A stretch of 64,000 nucleotides of DNA from Rhodococcus spelaei (GCF_006704125.1 NZ_VIGH01000002.1:1-64000); one strand, 5' to 3'. Shown: positions 38,704-47,869, counted from the first letter of the stretch. The notes: a model not told the origin generated them from the sequence alone. Translations and numbers: made by a program.

Positions 38704-38808
38704 TCAGGGCTTCGTCGTGGGCGGGGTGGACGGTGCCGTCGACCCCGCCGAGATGCCCTGGTAGATGTTCGAGGCCGTGGCGTAGAGGAAGTCGATGATC
38801 ACGTTCAT
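38704..38808 (-). CDS. Micro-protein of 34 residues
   Basis: A small minus-strand frame: MNVIIDFLYATASNIYQ at the start and a proline/threonine-rich tail ending TPPTTKP. The first half could be a short amphipathic or membrane-associated helix. The ribosome-binding site GGAG lies 9 bases before the ATG at 38808, well placed. It is read divergently from the DUF732-like lipoprotein, with a perfect palindrome between them. It is too short for firm gene calling; the start signal is the main support. It recalls in size the small channel peptides (PorA/PorH type) of relatives, but I see no sequence match. Confidence 0.45.
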   Translation of the reverse strand: MNVIIDFLYATASNIYQGISAGSTAPSTPPTTKP

Positions 38809-38852
38809 GGAATTTCTCCGTCTTCGTTGAAGTGTGTTTCTCGAATGGTTGT

Positions 38853-38879
38853 CGCGTCCTGTACGTCGTACAGGACGCG
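38853..38879. promoter_or_regulatory. Perfect 12-bp inverted repeat between divergent genes
   Basis: CGCGTCCTGTAC and its exact complement are separated by 3 bases. The element lies 45 bases upstream of the 34-residue ORF and 61 bases upstream of the lipoprotein. Because the flanking genes diverge it cannot be a normal terminator, so an operator for a dimeric regulator is the better explanation. Confidence 0.5.
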
Positions 38880-38939
38880 CCACGACGTTACGGTCCGAAC
38901 ATCCGGAGTCGGCGCCGTAGGAGGGCTACCCTTTCGACT

Positions 38940-39395
38940 ATGAAAATTGCAGCAGCAGTACTCGCCGCCTCTGCCATTTCACTCGCCGTCGCCGGCTGCA
39001 GCTCGAACAGTAGCGACACCACGACAACGACCGCGAACTCCGCCAAGGACAAGGCATCCGCCGCGATGAGTTCCGCCGCGAGCGCCGTCGGCGGGGCCAT
39101 GTCGTCGGCCAGCGCCGCGGTCGGCAGCGCCGCGAGCAAGGCCCAGGGCGCTGTCGACAGCGCCAAGTCGACCACGTTCACCGTGGCGTTCAAGGCCGGC
39201 TTCTCCAACCTCGCCGAGGGGCGCGACGACGCGGCGATCGCGGACATCTTCAACCAGACCTGCGCGGACATCGACGCCAACCAGGACGAGTCGACGATCG
39301 TGACCGGCCTCGAGACCCGGGCCGGAAACAACGGCGTACCCGCAACGAAGGACCAGGCTCAGCACATCTACGACATCGCCAAACCGCTGTGTTGA
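38940..39395 (+). CDS. Small lipoprotein, DUF732-like
   Basis: A 151-residue lipoprotein. The signal peptide IAAAVLAASAISLAVAGCSS carries the lipobox VAGC at the cysteine near residue 21. A serine/alanine-rich low-complexity linker with several ASAAVGSAASK-type segments runs to about residue 80. The C-terminal domain FKAGFSNLAEGRDDAAIADIFNQTC to IAKPLC has two cysteines and resembles the DUF732 family of secreted mycobacterial proteins. It should sit on the outer membrane leaflet. The ATG at 38940 is preceded by AGGAGG 14 bases away, a rather long spacing. Confidence 0.75.
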   Translation: MKIAAAVLAASAISLAVAGCSSNSSDTTTTTANSAKDKASAAMSSAASAVGGAMSSASAAVGSAASKAQGAVDSAKSTTFTVAFKAGFSNLAEGRDDAAIADIFNQTCADIDANQDESTIVTGLETRAGNNGVPATKDQAQHIYDIAKPLC

Positions 39396-39439
39396 CGAAG
39401 TGCGGGCTGAGGTAGCCCGGCGCGAGAACGGATAGTGCC

Positions 39440-39470
39440 CGCGGGCCTGACGATCGTCGTCAGGCCCGCG
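39440..39470. terminator. Bidirectional hairpin at the DUF1906 3' end
   Basis: A perfect 14-bp stem with a 3-base loop (39440-39453 with 39457-39470). It includes the stop codon region of the minus-strand DUF1906 gene and lies 45 bases after the lipoprotein stop, so it can serve both convergent genes. Confidence 0.65.
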
Positions 39471-40194
39471 ACCACTGGCCGTGCTCGGCCCGCAGGATCG
39501 CGTTGAGGTCGACGCCGACACCGTCGATGGTGCGCTTGTCGATCTCGTACTGGTGCAGGTGCGCCGACGGGTGCACGTATCCCTTCGGGGTGCCCCAGTT
39601 GTGCTGCCAGTAGTACGTTCCCAGGCCCTCGTCCACCAGCACGTCGAGGGTCGGTGAGTTCGCGTACACGCCGGTGTTCGCGTGCCCGAGAACCGATTCC
39701 CAGCCTCGGAGGTAGGGCACGACCAGATTCGTGATGTCGGCATCGTTCGGGTTGTCGTCGATGGAGGCGTAGATCGGTCGGTCGTCGGGACCGCCTGCGG
39801 CCCTGTGCAATTCGAGTCCACGCTGCGCGTGCCGTTTGCCTGCCTCGAGGCCACCGCGCCAGTCGGCCGTACTCCCCTTGCCGAACTGGTAGCAGGAGAC
39901 CACCTCCAGTCCTGCCGCGGTCAGCGCGGTCGCCTCGTCGGCGAGCATCGGCTTGCCGGTCATCCACTTCGCGTCGGGCCTGCGGTCGGAGACGTAGCGG
40001 ATCGCGCCGGCGTGACCGGCAGCCCGGATAGCCTCGGCGTCGGGCACCCCACCCGCGTAGTCGACGAGTGTGCCGAGGTTTGGGGCCGCCTGCGCGAGGG
40101 AGTTCGATCCCAGTGCGGCGACACCGAGGGCAGCCGAACCGGCGGCCGCGTACTTGAAGAGTTCTCGACGGGAAACCTGCACGTTGCCTCGCAT
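39460..40194 (-). CDS. Tat-exported DUF1906 protein (Rv2525c-like)
   Basis: A 244-residue protein. The N-terminus VSRRELFKYAAAGSAALGVAALG has a twin-arginine motif, so it is probably exported folded. The mature part is a glycoside-hydrolase-like TIM barrel of the DUF1906 family: GTLVDYAGGVPDAEAIRAAGHAGAIRYVSD, EVVSCYQFGKGS, IYASIDDNPND and YYWQHNWG. M. tuberculosis Rv2525c, a Tat substrate linked to cell-wall metabolism, is the known relative. The start ATG 40194 is the best match to a Tat signal, though its ribosome-binding site is weak; the frame is open to 40269. Confidence 0.8.
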   Translation of the reverse strand: MRGNVQVSRRELFKYAAAGSAALGVAALGSNSLAQAAPNLGTLVDYAGGVPDAEAIRAAGHAGAIRYVSDRRPDAKWMTGKPMLADEATALTAAGLEVVSCYQFGKGSTADWRGGLEAGKRHAQRGLELHRAAGGPDDRPIYASIDDNPNDADITNLVVPYLRGWESVLGHANTGVYANSPTLDVLVDEGLGTYYWQHNWGTPKGYVHPSAHLHQYEIDKRTIDGVGVDLNAILRAEHGQWSRA

Positions 40195-40276
40195 CTTCGA
40201 TGGCCGGTCCACCGGTGCGCCTCGCTGAACGAACTGCGCGCAACCGGTAGGGTGGATGGTTTTGTGCATTCCACCA

Positions 40277-40319
40277 CAGTCACTCTGGTGCCGCCAGTCA
40301 CACGGGTTTCACCAGTCAC
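40277..40319. repeat. Three CAGTCAC direct repeats with an 18-bp period
   Basis: CAGTCAC occurs at 40277, 40295 and 40313, exactly 18 bases apart, in the gap between the DUF1906 gene and the MAKETWW protein. Such phasing can be an operator array. In the plus frame upstream of 40429 the same bases code for PVT-x-V hexapeptides, so a longer protein is an alternative explanation. Confidence 0.35.
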
Positions 40320-40428
40320 AACAGTACCCACTGCGGACGGGTCACCCTGGAACCGATCGGCGGTAGTCTCGGAAGGTATCGCGCTAGGTATCCACACCCC
40401 TTCCCTCCCCGAGGAGGACGAGGCTGTC

Positions 40429-40656
40429 ATGGCCAAAGAAACGTGGTGGGTCATCGCCCCCGAGAGCCGATTCTCGTTCGAGCAGCAGGCAAACGGCGAT
40501 CTGGTCGTCACCGACACGTCGGCGGCCGAGCAGCACGTCCTGCACGGCTACGAATGGATGCACGTCAAACACGGAGACGAGGGCGCGCACCGGATCAAGG
40601 TGCACGGCGAGGGTCCACCCCCGTTCGGACAGTGGGTAGCCCTCGACGAGGGTTGA
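40429..40656 (+). CDS. Conserved small protein, MAKETWW
   Basis: A 75-residue soluble protein, MAKETWWVIAPESRFSF at its start and GEGPPPFGQWVALDEG at its end, with an HHV-type centre (LHGYEWMHVKHGDEGAHRI). No cysteine, signal or membrane segment. It looks like one small beta domain and I know no function. The ATG at 40429 follows GAGGAGGACGAGG, a good start signal, although the frame is open far upstream. Confidence 0.6.
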   Translation: MAKETWWVIAPESRFSFEQQANGDLVVTDTSAAEQHVLHGYEWMHVKHGDEGAHRIKVHGEGPPPFGQWVALDEG

Positions 40657-40850
40657 CCTTCCCCACCCGTCGCGCTGTCGGTCCGACCGCACATCCTTGA
40701 GCAAAGCTCACGAATTCGAGCGGCCCGACCCTGCACCGAGTACCCTTCCCGCGGGGGTCGAACGCGGCACCGCAGCCTCTGCTGCGCGGCGCCGTGAGAA
40801 CGATGCGACATCAGTCGAAATCGTAGGAACACCGGGGAGGGTATTTCGTC

Positions 40851-41216
40851 ATGCCGTACATGGCATTCGGTCTGATCACATTGCTGCTGTGGATCTTCTG
40901 TCTGGTCGACGTGCTGACCAGAGAGGACTGGGAGGTCCGCAATCTCCCCCGGATCGGCTGGATCCTCATCGTGCTGCTGGTGCCCACGATCGGCTCGATC
41001 CTCTGGCTGATCCTCGGTCGCCCGCAGGGACCGGTGCGCCCGCCCAACCAGCGCCCGCATCCGTCGACCTTCGGCGAGTACGAGCGCGCCGGTCGCCACA
41101 TCGCCCAGAATCCCGACGACGACGAGGCGTTCCTGCGGCAGTGCCGCGAACGCGCGGAGGAGCAGCGCCGGATCGCCAGGCAGCAACGCCTCGACCGCGA
41201 GGCCAGCGGCGACTAG
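40851..41216 (+). CDS. PLDc_N-type membrane protein
   Basis: A 121-residue protein. Two membrane helices, FGLITLLLWIFCLVDVL and IGWILIVLLVPTIGSILWLILG, make up the PLDc N-terminal domain; the link EDWEVRNLPR between them is typical. A polar C-terminal tail (residues 60-121) with ERAEEQRRIARQQRLDREA is probably helical and cytoplasmic. The family occurs alone in actinobacteria and its role is unknown. The ATG at 40851 follows GGGGAGGG. It lies 42 bases before the OYE gene on the same strand. Confidence 0.8.
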   Translation: MPYMAFGLITLLLWIFCLVDVLTREDWEVRNLPRIGWILIVLLVPTIGSILWLILGRPQGPVRPPNQRPHPSTFGEYERAGRHIAQNPDDDEAFLRQCRERAEEQRRIARQQRLDREASGD

Positions 41217-41258
41217 TCCGCCGGAATAACGTGCGCATGCACGTAGTTGCCCAGAGTC

Positions 41259-42395
41259 ATGACCGAACCCAGCACACCATTGCCCGTAGACGGCCTCTTC
41301 GAACCCTTCGCGGTGAAGTCGCTCAACCTGAAGAACCGGTTCGCCATGGCCCCGATGACTCGAGCCTTCTCGCCGGACGGGGTTCCGGGCGACGACGTCG
41401 CCGAGTACTACCGGCGACGCGCGGCGGGCGGGGTCGGGCTGATCATCACCGAGGGCACCTACATCCCCGACCCGGCCGCCGGACCGCACACTCGGGTTCC
41501 GCGCCTCTACGGTGACGAGAGCCTGCGCGGCTGGAAGGCGGTCGTCGACGCCGTACACGCCGAGGGTGGCTCGATCATCCCGCAGCTCTGGCATCTGGGC
41601 GTCGAACGCGGCGACGGCCCGCGGCTGAACCCCGACGCCCCGACCGTCAGCCCGTCCGGACTCGCCCTCGACGGCACTCCTCTCGGCCGGGCCTTCACCA
41701 CCGCGGACCTCGACGACCTGCGGGAATCCTGGGTCGCGGCCGCCGTGAACGCGAAGGACGTCGGCTTCGACGGCATCGAGTTGCACGGCGCGCACGGCTA
41801 CCTGCTCGACGAGTTCCTGTGGGCGCGCACCAACGTTCGCACCGACGGCTACGGCGGCTCGCTGCACGCACGCACCCGCTTCCCCGCCGAGGTGGTCGCC
41901 GCGATCCGAGAGGCCGTCGGCGACGACTTCGCCATCGTCTACCGCTACTCGCAGTGGAAGTCGAACCACTACGACGCCCGCCTCGCCGACTCACCCGCCG
42001 AGCTGGAGCAGGTGCTCGCACCGCTGGTCACCGCCGGCGTCGACGTGCTGCACGCGTCCACCCGCAGGCACTGGGAGCCGGCGTTCACCGACCTGACCGG
42101 CGCAGACGCCGACCTCGGCCTGGCAGGGTGGACGAAGAAGCTCACCGGGCTGCCCACCATCACGGTCGGGTCGGTCGGCCTCGACAAGGTTTTCACCACC
42201 GCGTTCACCGCCGACGGAGCGTCCGGCACCGTGGGTATCGACCGTCTGCTGGCGCAGTTCGAGGGCGGGGAGTTCGACATGGTCGCGGTCGGGCGGGCGC
42301 TGCTCGCGGACCCGCAGTGGGTGCACAAGCTGCAGGCGGGTCGCGCGGACGACCACATCCCGTACGCCAACGTGCACCGGGAAGTGCTGCGCTGA
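41259..42395 (+). CDS. Old Yellow Enzyme-family NADH:flavin oxidoreductase
   Basis: A 378-residue FMN-dependent ene-reductase barrel. Seen are the start LFEPFAVKSLNLKNRFAMAPMTRAF, IITEGTYIPDPAAG, QLWHLGVERG, and the substrate-binding pair in DGIELHGAHGYLLDEFLW (two histidine/asparagine positions near residue 175). The C-terminal phosphate-binding part is TVGSVGLDK and MVAVGRALLADPQWVHKL. It should reduce activated double bonds, perhaps in detoxification. The ATG at 41259 is used; the in-frame GTG 41247 is weaker. Its 3' end faces the ABM gene. Confidence 0.88.
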   Translation: MTEPSTPLPVDGLFEPFAVKSLNLKNRFAMAPMTRAFSPDGVPGDDVAEYYRRRAAGGVGLIITEGTYIPDPAAGPHTRVPRLYGDESLRGWKAVVDAVHAEGGSIIPQLWHLGVERGDGPRLNPDAPTVSPSGLALDGTPLGRAFTTADLDDLRESWVAAAVNAKDVGFDGIELHGAHGYLLDEFLWARTNVRTDGYGGSLHARTRFPAEVVAAIREAVGDDFAIVYRYSQWKSNHYDARLADSPAELEQVLAPLVTAGVDVLHASTRRHWEPAFTDLTGADADLGLAGWTKKLTGLPTITVGSVGLDKVFTTAFTADGASGTVGIDRLLAQFEGGEFDMVAVGRALLADPQWVHKLQAGRADDHIPYANVHREVLR

Positions 42396-42408
42396 CCGCT
42401 CGCCGGCG

Positions 42409-43359
42409 TCAGCGGGGGTAGTCCCAGAACTGCAGCCAGCGCACCGACCCGAACAGGGTCAGCGTCGCCGCGTAGAGCACCAGGACCGCCGCGGCGCCGG
42501 CGATGCCGACCCGCGCGCCCGCCCCGTCGACGGGGTCGAGCCAACGCCGGAACCGTCGGGTTGCCGCGGGCATCAACGTGAACGTCAACAACGCGACGCT
42601 GGCGATCTGGCCGAGCCAAGTCGACAACCACAGCGGCGCGCCCCAGTCGACGAAGTGCGGTGTGAGAAACCGCGACAGCGTCATCACCGTCGGATACAGG
42701 ACGAGCAGGACCAGCATCGCGGTCTTCCATCGCGGCGTGACCGCGGCCCTGCCGTCCTGTACCCGCAGGATCGAACCGAACGGGGTGCTGCTGGCCACCA
42801 CCGCGAAGTCCTCGGTCAGTTCGGATCGCAACTCCGGCAGCGCCTCGTGGCGCCGACTCGACGCCATCCACACGGCGAGCTGGCGATCGGTGCGGAAGCG
42901 GAGCACCGAGAACCAGCGCCCCGCGCCGCGCGGGCCGAGTACGGCCGACCCCTCGAACCCGGGGAACTCGGCGATGACCGACGCCAGGCGCGCCTGTGCC
43001 GCGACGAACCGCGACTCTCGGCCGGGAGCGACAGCGTGCTCGAAGACCGCGGTGCCGGGCGGCAGGTGCCCCGGAACCAGGATCATGTCCGAGCTCGCAC
43101 GGCGACAGCCCGCGGTCACCCCCTCGGCCAGCAGGCGCCGGCGGTCCGGATCGTCCAGCCACCGCTGCAGATTCGCCTCGGAGTCAAACGTGACCGAGAC
43201 CGCCCAGTCGAGCTCCGGCATCTCCCCCGCCGCGACGCGCGCCTCGACGAATCCGGTTGCGCGCCCTGCCGCCTCGCCCATCCGATCCGCCCAGGCGACG
43301 AACTCCGCCGGGTCCGGCTCGGCGTGGAACACCGTGACTGCGGTCGCGGTGTCGGTCAT
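42409..43359 (-). CDS. Two ABM-like domains fused to a membrane anchor
   Basis: A 316-residue protein. Two ferredoxin-like domains of the antibiotic-biosynthesis-monooxygenase type occupy residues 1-95 (VTVFHAEPDPAEFVAWADRM, EARVAAGEMPELDWAVSVTF) and 100-190 (TAVFEHAVAPGRESRFVAAQARL, FSVLRFRTDRQLAVWM). The C-terminus has three membrane helices (TAMLVLLVLYPTVMTL, LGQIASVALLTFTLMP, IAGAAAVLVLYAATLTLF). Such dimeric-barrel proteins bind small aromatic or heme-like molecules. I know the fusion as a recurring hypothetical. Seven bases separate it from the upstream CPBP gene, so they share an operon. Confidence 0.78.
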   Translation of the reverse strand: MTDTATAVTVFHAEPDPAEFVAWADRMGEAAGRATGFVEARVAAGEMPELDWAVSVTFDSEANLQRWLDDPDRRRLLAEGVTAGCRRASSDMILVPGHLPPGTAVFEHAVAPGRESRFVAAQARLASVIAEFPGFEGSAVLGPRGAGRWFSVLRFRTDRQLAVWMASSRRHEALPELRSELTEDFAVVASSTPFGSILRVQDGRAAVTPRWKTAMLVLLVLYPTVMTLSRFLTPHFVDWGAPLWLSTWLGQIASVALLTFTLMPAATRRFRRWLDPVDGAGARVGIAGAAAVLVLYAATLTLFGSVRWLQFWDYPR

Positions 43360-43366
43360 CTCGAGC

Positions 43367-44143
43367 TCAGCGCAGTGTCATGTGCCACACGAGAGCGGCG
43401 GCGAGCGCGCCGATCCCGTTGAGCGACCAGTGCAGCGCGATCGGCGCGAGCAGGCTGCCGCTGCGACGACGCAGCCAGGTGAACACGAATCCCGCGACGG
43501 CGGTGGCCGCGACGGCGCCTGCGATCCCGAGCACCTGGCCGGCGACGCCGCCGCCGAGGACGCCGGTCAGTCCCTTGTTGCCGGTGGTGAGTCCGAGCGA
43601 CGAGGCGATGTGCCAGAGCCCGAACAGCAGCGAGCCGGCCGCGAAGACGCCGCGCGCACCCCAGGCTCGGTCCAACGTGCCGTGCAGCACTCCGCGGAAC
43701 GCGAGCTCCTCCGGGATCACGGTCTGCAACGGGATCACGATCATCGAGGCGATCAGAGCGCCGGTGACGGTGGCGTAACGGTCGGCCATGAAGAACTGCC
43801 GGGTGAACGGCAGGGCCACCCCGACGGCGACCACGGCGGCCACGATCCCGACCGCACCGAGCGCGTACAGCGAGCCCTTGCGCCAGTGTCTCGGTGAGAG
43901 TCCGAGCTCCGCCCAGCCGAGGCCGCGACGTTTGGTCAGGGCCACCAGAACGACGGCCGCGATCGGCACGCTCGCGATGCTCGCCCACGCGTTGGTGAAG
44001 TGGGCGATCAGGTTGGTGCCGACGAGGACGACCACGACCACGGCGACGTCGAGGTAGGCGTGCAGCCGCTGCCGCGAAGACGGGGTGTCCGGGCTTTCGT
44101 CGAATCCGACGACGGAGTCCGCGTATCCGGTCTCGACGCTCAT
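43367..44143 (-). CDS. CPBP-family intramembrane metalloprotease
   Basis: A 258-residue protein with about eight hydrophobic helices. The CPBP/Abi motifs are visible: PEELAFRGVLHG (EExxxR) near residue 155, FGLWHIASS with the conserved histidine, and ALHWSLNGIGA near the C-terminus. These form the glutamate/histidine site of the Rce1-type intramembrane protease fold. Bacterial members process peptides or confer self-immunity; the substrate is unknown. The ATG at 44143 is chosen from the first helix and GAGG upstream. The CRP-type site at 44208 is 65 bases upstream and could serve this gene or fumarase. Confidence 0.85.
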   Translation of the reverse strand: MSVETGYADSVVGFDESPDTPSSRQRLHAYLDVAVVVVVLVGTNLIAHFTNAWASIASVPIAAVVLVALTKRRGLGWAELGLSPRHWRKGSLYALGAVGIVAAVVAVGVALPFTRQFFMADRYATVTGALIASMIVIPLQTVIPEELAFRGVLHGTLDRAWGARGVFAAGSLLFGLWHIASSLGLTTGNKGLTGVLGGGVAGQVLGIAGAVAATAVAGFVFTWLRRRSGSLLAPIALHWSLNGIGALAAALVWHMTLR

Positions 44144-44207
44144 CTCCGCCTCACCTGCTCCCCTGTTCGCTGCACCCGGACCAGTGTACGGACCGCCGAT
44201 TCGGCCA

Positions 44208-44225
44208 TTGTGACTGTCGTCACAA
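44208..44225. promoter_or_regulatory. CRP/GlxR-type binding site in the fum upstream region
   Basis: TGTGA-N6-TCACA (44209-44224) with matching outer bases gives a perfect 7-bp inverted repeat around 4 bases. This is the consensus of the cAMP receptor proteins of Mycobacteriales. It lies 139 bases before fum and 65 before the divergent CPBP gene. A TATGAT hexamer at 44282-44287 may be the fum -10. Confidence 0.65.
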
Positions 44226-44363
44226 CACATTACGGCGATGCGTCCCTGACCGAGCCGCCCCCACGACGGCACCGGCGGCCGTATGATCCCCGCCTTCGGC
44301 GCGGCGGATGCGCACGTTTAGCCTGAACTGGACTCCACACGCCCATGTTCAGGAGATGTGACG

Positions 44364-46061
<1,698 letters not shown>

Positions 46062-46083
46062 ACGGCTCGCACACAGAACGACT

Positions 46084-46122
46084 GACGAGGGCCCGGCGGG
46101 ATTCACCCGCCGGGCCCTCGTC
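46084..46122. terminator. Bidirectional terminator between fum and the CMD gene
   Basis: A perfect 17-bp stem (46084-46100 with 46106-46122) with a 5-base loop lies between two convergent genes. It can terminate both. Confidence 0.8.
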
Positions 46123-46142
46123 GCGTTGTCACTGTCGCATCG

Positions 46143-46598
46143 TCACCAGGACTGACCGGCGGGCTGACGAACGGTGGCGTTGAGCCGGTTCCACACGTTG
46201 ATCAGCCCGATCTGGAGGATCAACGCCGCCAGCTGCTTCTCGTCGAAGTTGTCGGCCGCGTCGTCCCACACGTCGTCCGGCACCGCATCCGGCCGATCCG
46301 CGATCCGCGTCACCGCCTCGGTCAGCGCAAGTGCGGCGCGTTCGGCATCGCTGAAGTGCGGCGACTCCCGCCACGCGGCGACCGCGAGCAGCCGGTCCAC
46401 ACTGTCGCCGTCGCGCAGGGCCTCCTTCGAATGCATCTCGAGGCAGACGCTGCAGCCGTTGACCTGGCTGGCACGGATGTGCACCAGGTGCACAATGCTC
46501 GCGGGCAGGCCGGTGCCCTCGGTCGTCGCGCCCACCGCCTGCAGCGCTGCCACCGCGCCGGGGAGAACCATGGCCGGATTGTTCATGCGTGCCTTCAT
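46143..46598 (-). CDS. Carboxymuconolactone decarboxylase/AhpD-like protein
   Basis: A 151-residue all-helical protein of the CMD/AhpD family. The redox motif NGCSVCLEMHSKEALRDG contains CxxC plus the conserved histidine, as in AhpD alkylhydroperoxidases; the segment QLAALILQIGLINVWNRLN is the second family part. It probably reduces peroxides or related compounds. The ATG at 46598 follows AAGGAGC, 7 bases away. It is divergent from an ECF sigma factor of the SigJ/ECF41 type, and an ECF41-type promoter lies directly upstream, so this is its likely target gene. Confidence 0.88.
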   Translation of the reverse strand: MKARMNNPAMVLPGAVAALQAVGATTEGTGLPASIVHLVHIRASQVNGCSVCLEMHSKEALRDGDSVDRLLAVAAWRESPHFSDAERAALALTEAVTRIADRPDAVPDDVWDDAADNFDEKQLAALILQIGLINVWNRLNATVRQPAGQSW

Positions 46599-46644
46599 CG
46601 TCTGCTCCTTGTTGTGTGGGATGTTCGGTCTTCGTTGTCTTGTT

Positions 46645-46671
46645 GACGAATCGGACGAGGAGAATGTGACA
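46645..46671 (-). promoter_or_regulatory. ECF41-type promoter for the CMD gene
   Basis: On the minus strand TGTCACA (46671-46665) and CGTC (46648-46645) are separated by exactly 16 bases. This is the ECF41 consensus as I remember it. The CMD start is about 47 bases downstream. The -35 element overlaps the GTG start codon of the divergent sigma gene (46666-46668), so promoter and coding sequence share bases. Confidence 0.75.
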
Positions 46672-47580
46672 GCGGTGAGCGACGAATTTCTGGCGCGCAG
46701 TTTCGAGGAGCATCGCGAGCACCTTCGAGCGGTGGGGTATCGCATGCTCGGTTCGACCGCCGAAGCCGAGGACGCGGTGCAGGAGACGTGGCTGCGCCTG
46801 AGCCGGTCGGACACCGAAGCGGTGAACAACCTCGGGGGCTGGCTCACCACCGTGCTGAGCCGGGTGTGCCTGGACATGCTGCGCTCACGCGGGTCCCGTC
46901 ACGAGATTCCGCTGGACGAACCGGGACACTCGGACCTGCCCGAGCCCCGACACGAGTCGGCTCCCGAAGACCAGGCGGTGCTCGCCGACTCGGTCGGCAT
47001 CGCGATGATGGTGGTGCTCGACACCCTCACCCCGGCGGAACGGCTGACCTTCGTGCTGCACGACATGTTCGCTGTGCCGTTCGAGGAGATCGCGCCGATC
47101 GTCGACCGCTCCCCCGCAGCCACCCGGCAGTTGGCCAGCCGCGCCCGCCGTCGACTGCAGGATGCACCCGCCCCCGGCCACGACCGGCGCAGCCGGCGCC
47201 GGGTGGTCGACGCGTTCCTCGTCGCCGCGCGCGAGGGCCGGTTCGAGGACCTGCTCGCGGTGCTCGACCCCGACGTGGTGCTGCGTGCCGACGACGTCGC
47301 GGTGGCCGGCGCGACCGCGGCGCTGGCGTTCGGCGCGCCCTCGCTGGCCGCGGAGATGCACGGTGCCGGCGCAGTGGCAGAGGCGTTCCGTGGACGCGCG
47401 ACGCACGCCCGGCCGGTCTTGGTCGACGGCCGGCCCGGTGCGGTCTGGGCGCCGGACGGCACGCCCCGCTCGGTGTACGCGTTCACGATCGTCGGGGACC
47501 GGATCGTCGGACTCGACGTGGTGGCCGATCCGGAGACCATCTCCGGTTTCGGCATCGACCTCGCCCCCTCGGACGCGTGA
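46666..47580 (+). CDS. ECF sigma factor with SnoaL-like C-terminal domain (ECF41/SigJ-type)
   Basis: A 304-residue extracytoplasmic-function sigma factor. Region 2 reads LRAVGYRMLGSTAEAEDAVQETWLRL (residues 20-50) and NNLGGWLTTVLSRVCLDMLRSR. Region 4 is TLTPAERLTFVLHDMFAVPFEEIAPIVDRSPAATRQLASRARRRLQ. Residues 190-304 are a SnoaL-like domain ending with ARPVLVDGRPGAVWAPDG, the built-in regulator of the ECF41 group that replaces an anti-sigma factor. No anti-sigma gene is nearby, which fits. The target is probably the divergent CMD gene. The GTG at 46666 is preceded by GAGGAGA. A strong terminator follows. Confidence 0.9.
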   Translation: MTAVSDEFLARSFEEHREHLRAVGYRMLGSTAEAEDAVQETWLRLSRSDTEAVNNLGGWLTTVLSRVCLDMLRSRGSRHEIPLDEPGHSDLPEPRHESAPEDQAVLADSVGIAMMVVLDTLTPAERLTFVLHDMFAVPFEEIAPIVDRSPAATRQLASRARRRLQDAPAPGHDRRSRRRVVDAFLVAAREGRFEDLLAVLDPDVVLRADDVAVAGATAALAFGAPSLAAEMHGAGAVAEAFRGRATHARPVLVDGRPGAVWAPDGTPRSVYAFTIVGDRIVGLDVVADPETISGFGIDLAPSDA

Positions 47581-47614
47581 CACCACTTCCGCGACATGCC
47601 GCCAAGGTGCGGAC

Positions 47615-47658
47615 ACGAGAAGGCCCGGCGGAGCATTTGCTCCGCCGGGCCTTCTCGT
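47615..47658. terminator. Strong hairpin after the sigma-factor gene
   Basis: A perfect 20-bp stem (47615-47634 with 47639-47658) closed by a 4-base loop, 35 bases past the stop. It can also end the opposite transcript of the 29-residue ORF. Confidence 0.8.
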
Positions 47659-47683
47659 CAGTTCGTGTCGGCTACCGAACGGT

Positions 47684-47773
47684 CTACGGTCCGACGGCGA
47701 GCAGGCTCGCCAGGTCCGTGGCGGTGGCCGCCCCGACGTAGGGAACCAGGGCGTCGTAAATGTAGGTCGACAT
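47684..47773 (-). CDS. Micro-protein of 29 residues
   Basis: A short minus-strand frame reading MSTYIYDALVPYVGAATAT and ending DLASLLAVGP. It is hydrophobic with tyrosines and glycines, like a membrane-seeking peptide. GGAG is 9 bases before the ATG at 47773, the same spacing as for the 34-residue ORF at 38704-38808. It is read toward the 20-bp terminator hairpin, which would give it a clean end. A TATACG hexamer about 70 bases upstream may be a -10 box. No homologue is recognised; the evidence is the start signal and terminator. Confidence 0.45.
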   Translation of the reverse strand: MSTYIYDALVPYVGAATATDLASLLAVGP

Positions 47774-47869
47774 GTCGTGACTCCGTTCGATTGCTGCGTC
47801 GCCGCCGGTTTCGTCCCGGTGACGGCCACAGCGTATAGGTGTTGCGACAGGTTTGCCACCGGTCTCGCA

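Noticed and set aside
40264-40656. Longer version of the MAKETWW protein starting at 40264
   Set aside because: The GAGGAGGACGAGG start signal at 40429 is stronger; kept only as an explanation of the repeat.
46129-46722. 197-residue alternative minus-strand frame
   Set aside because: It overlaps the CMD gene in another frame; the CMD frame has the NGCSVCLEMH motif and a good start signal.
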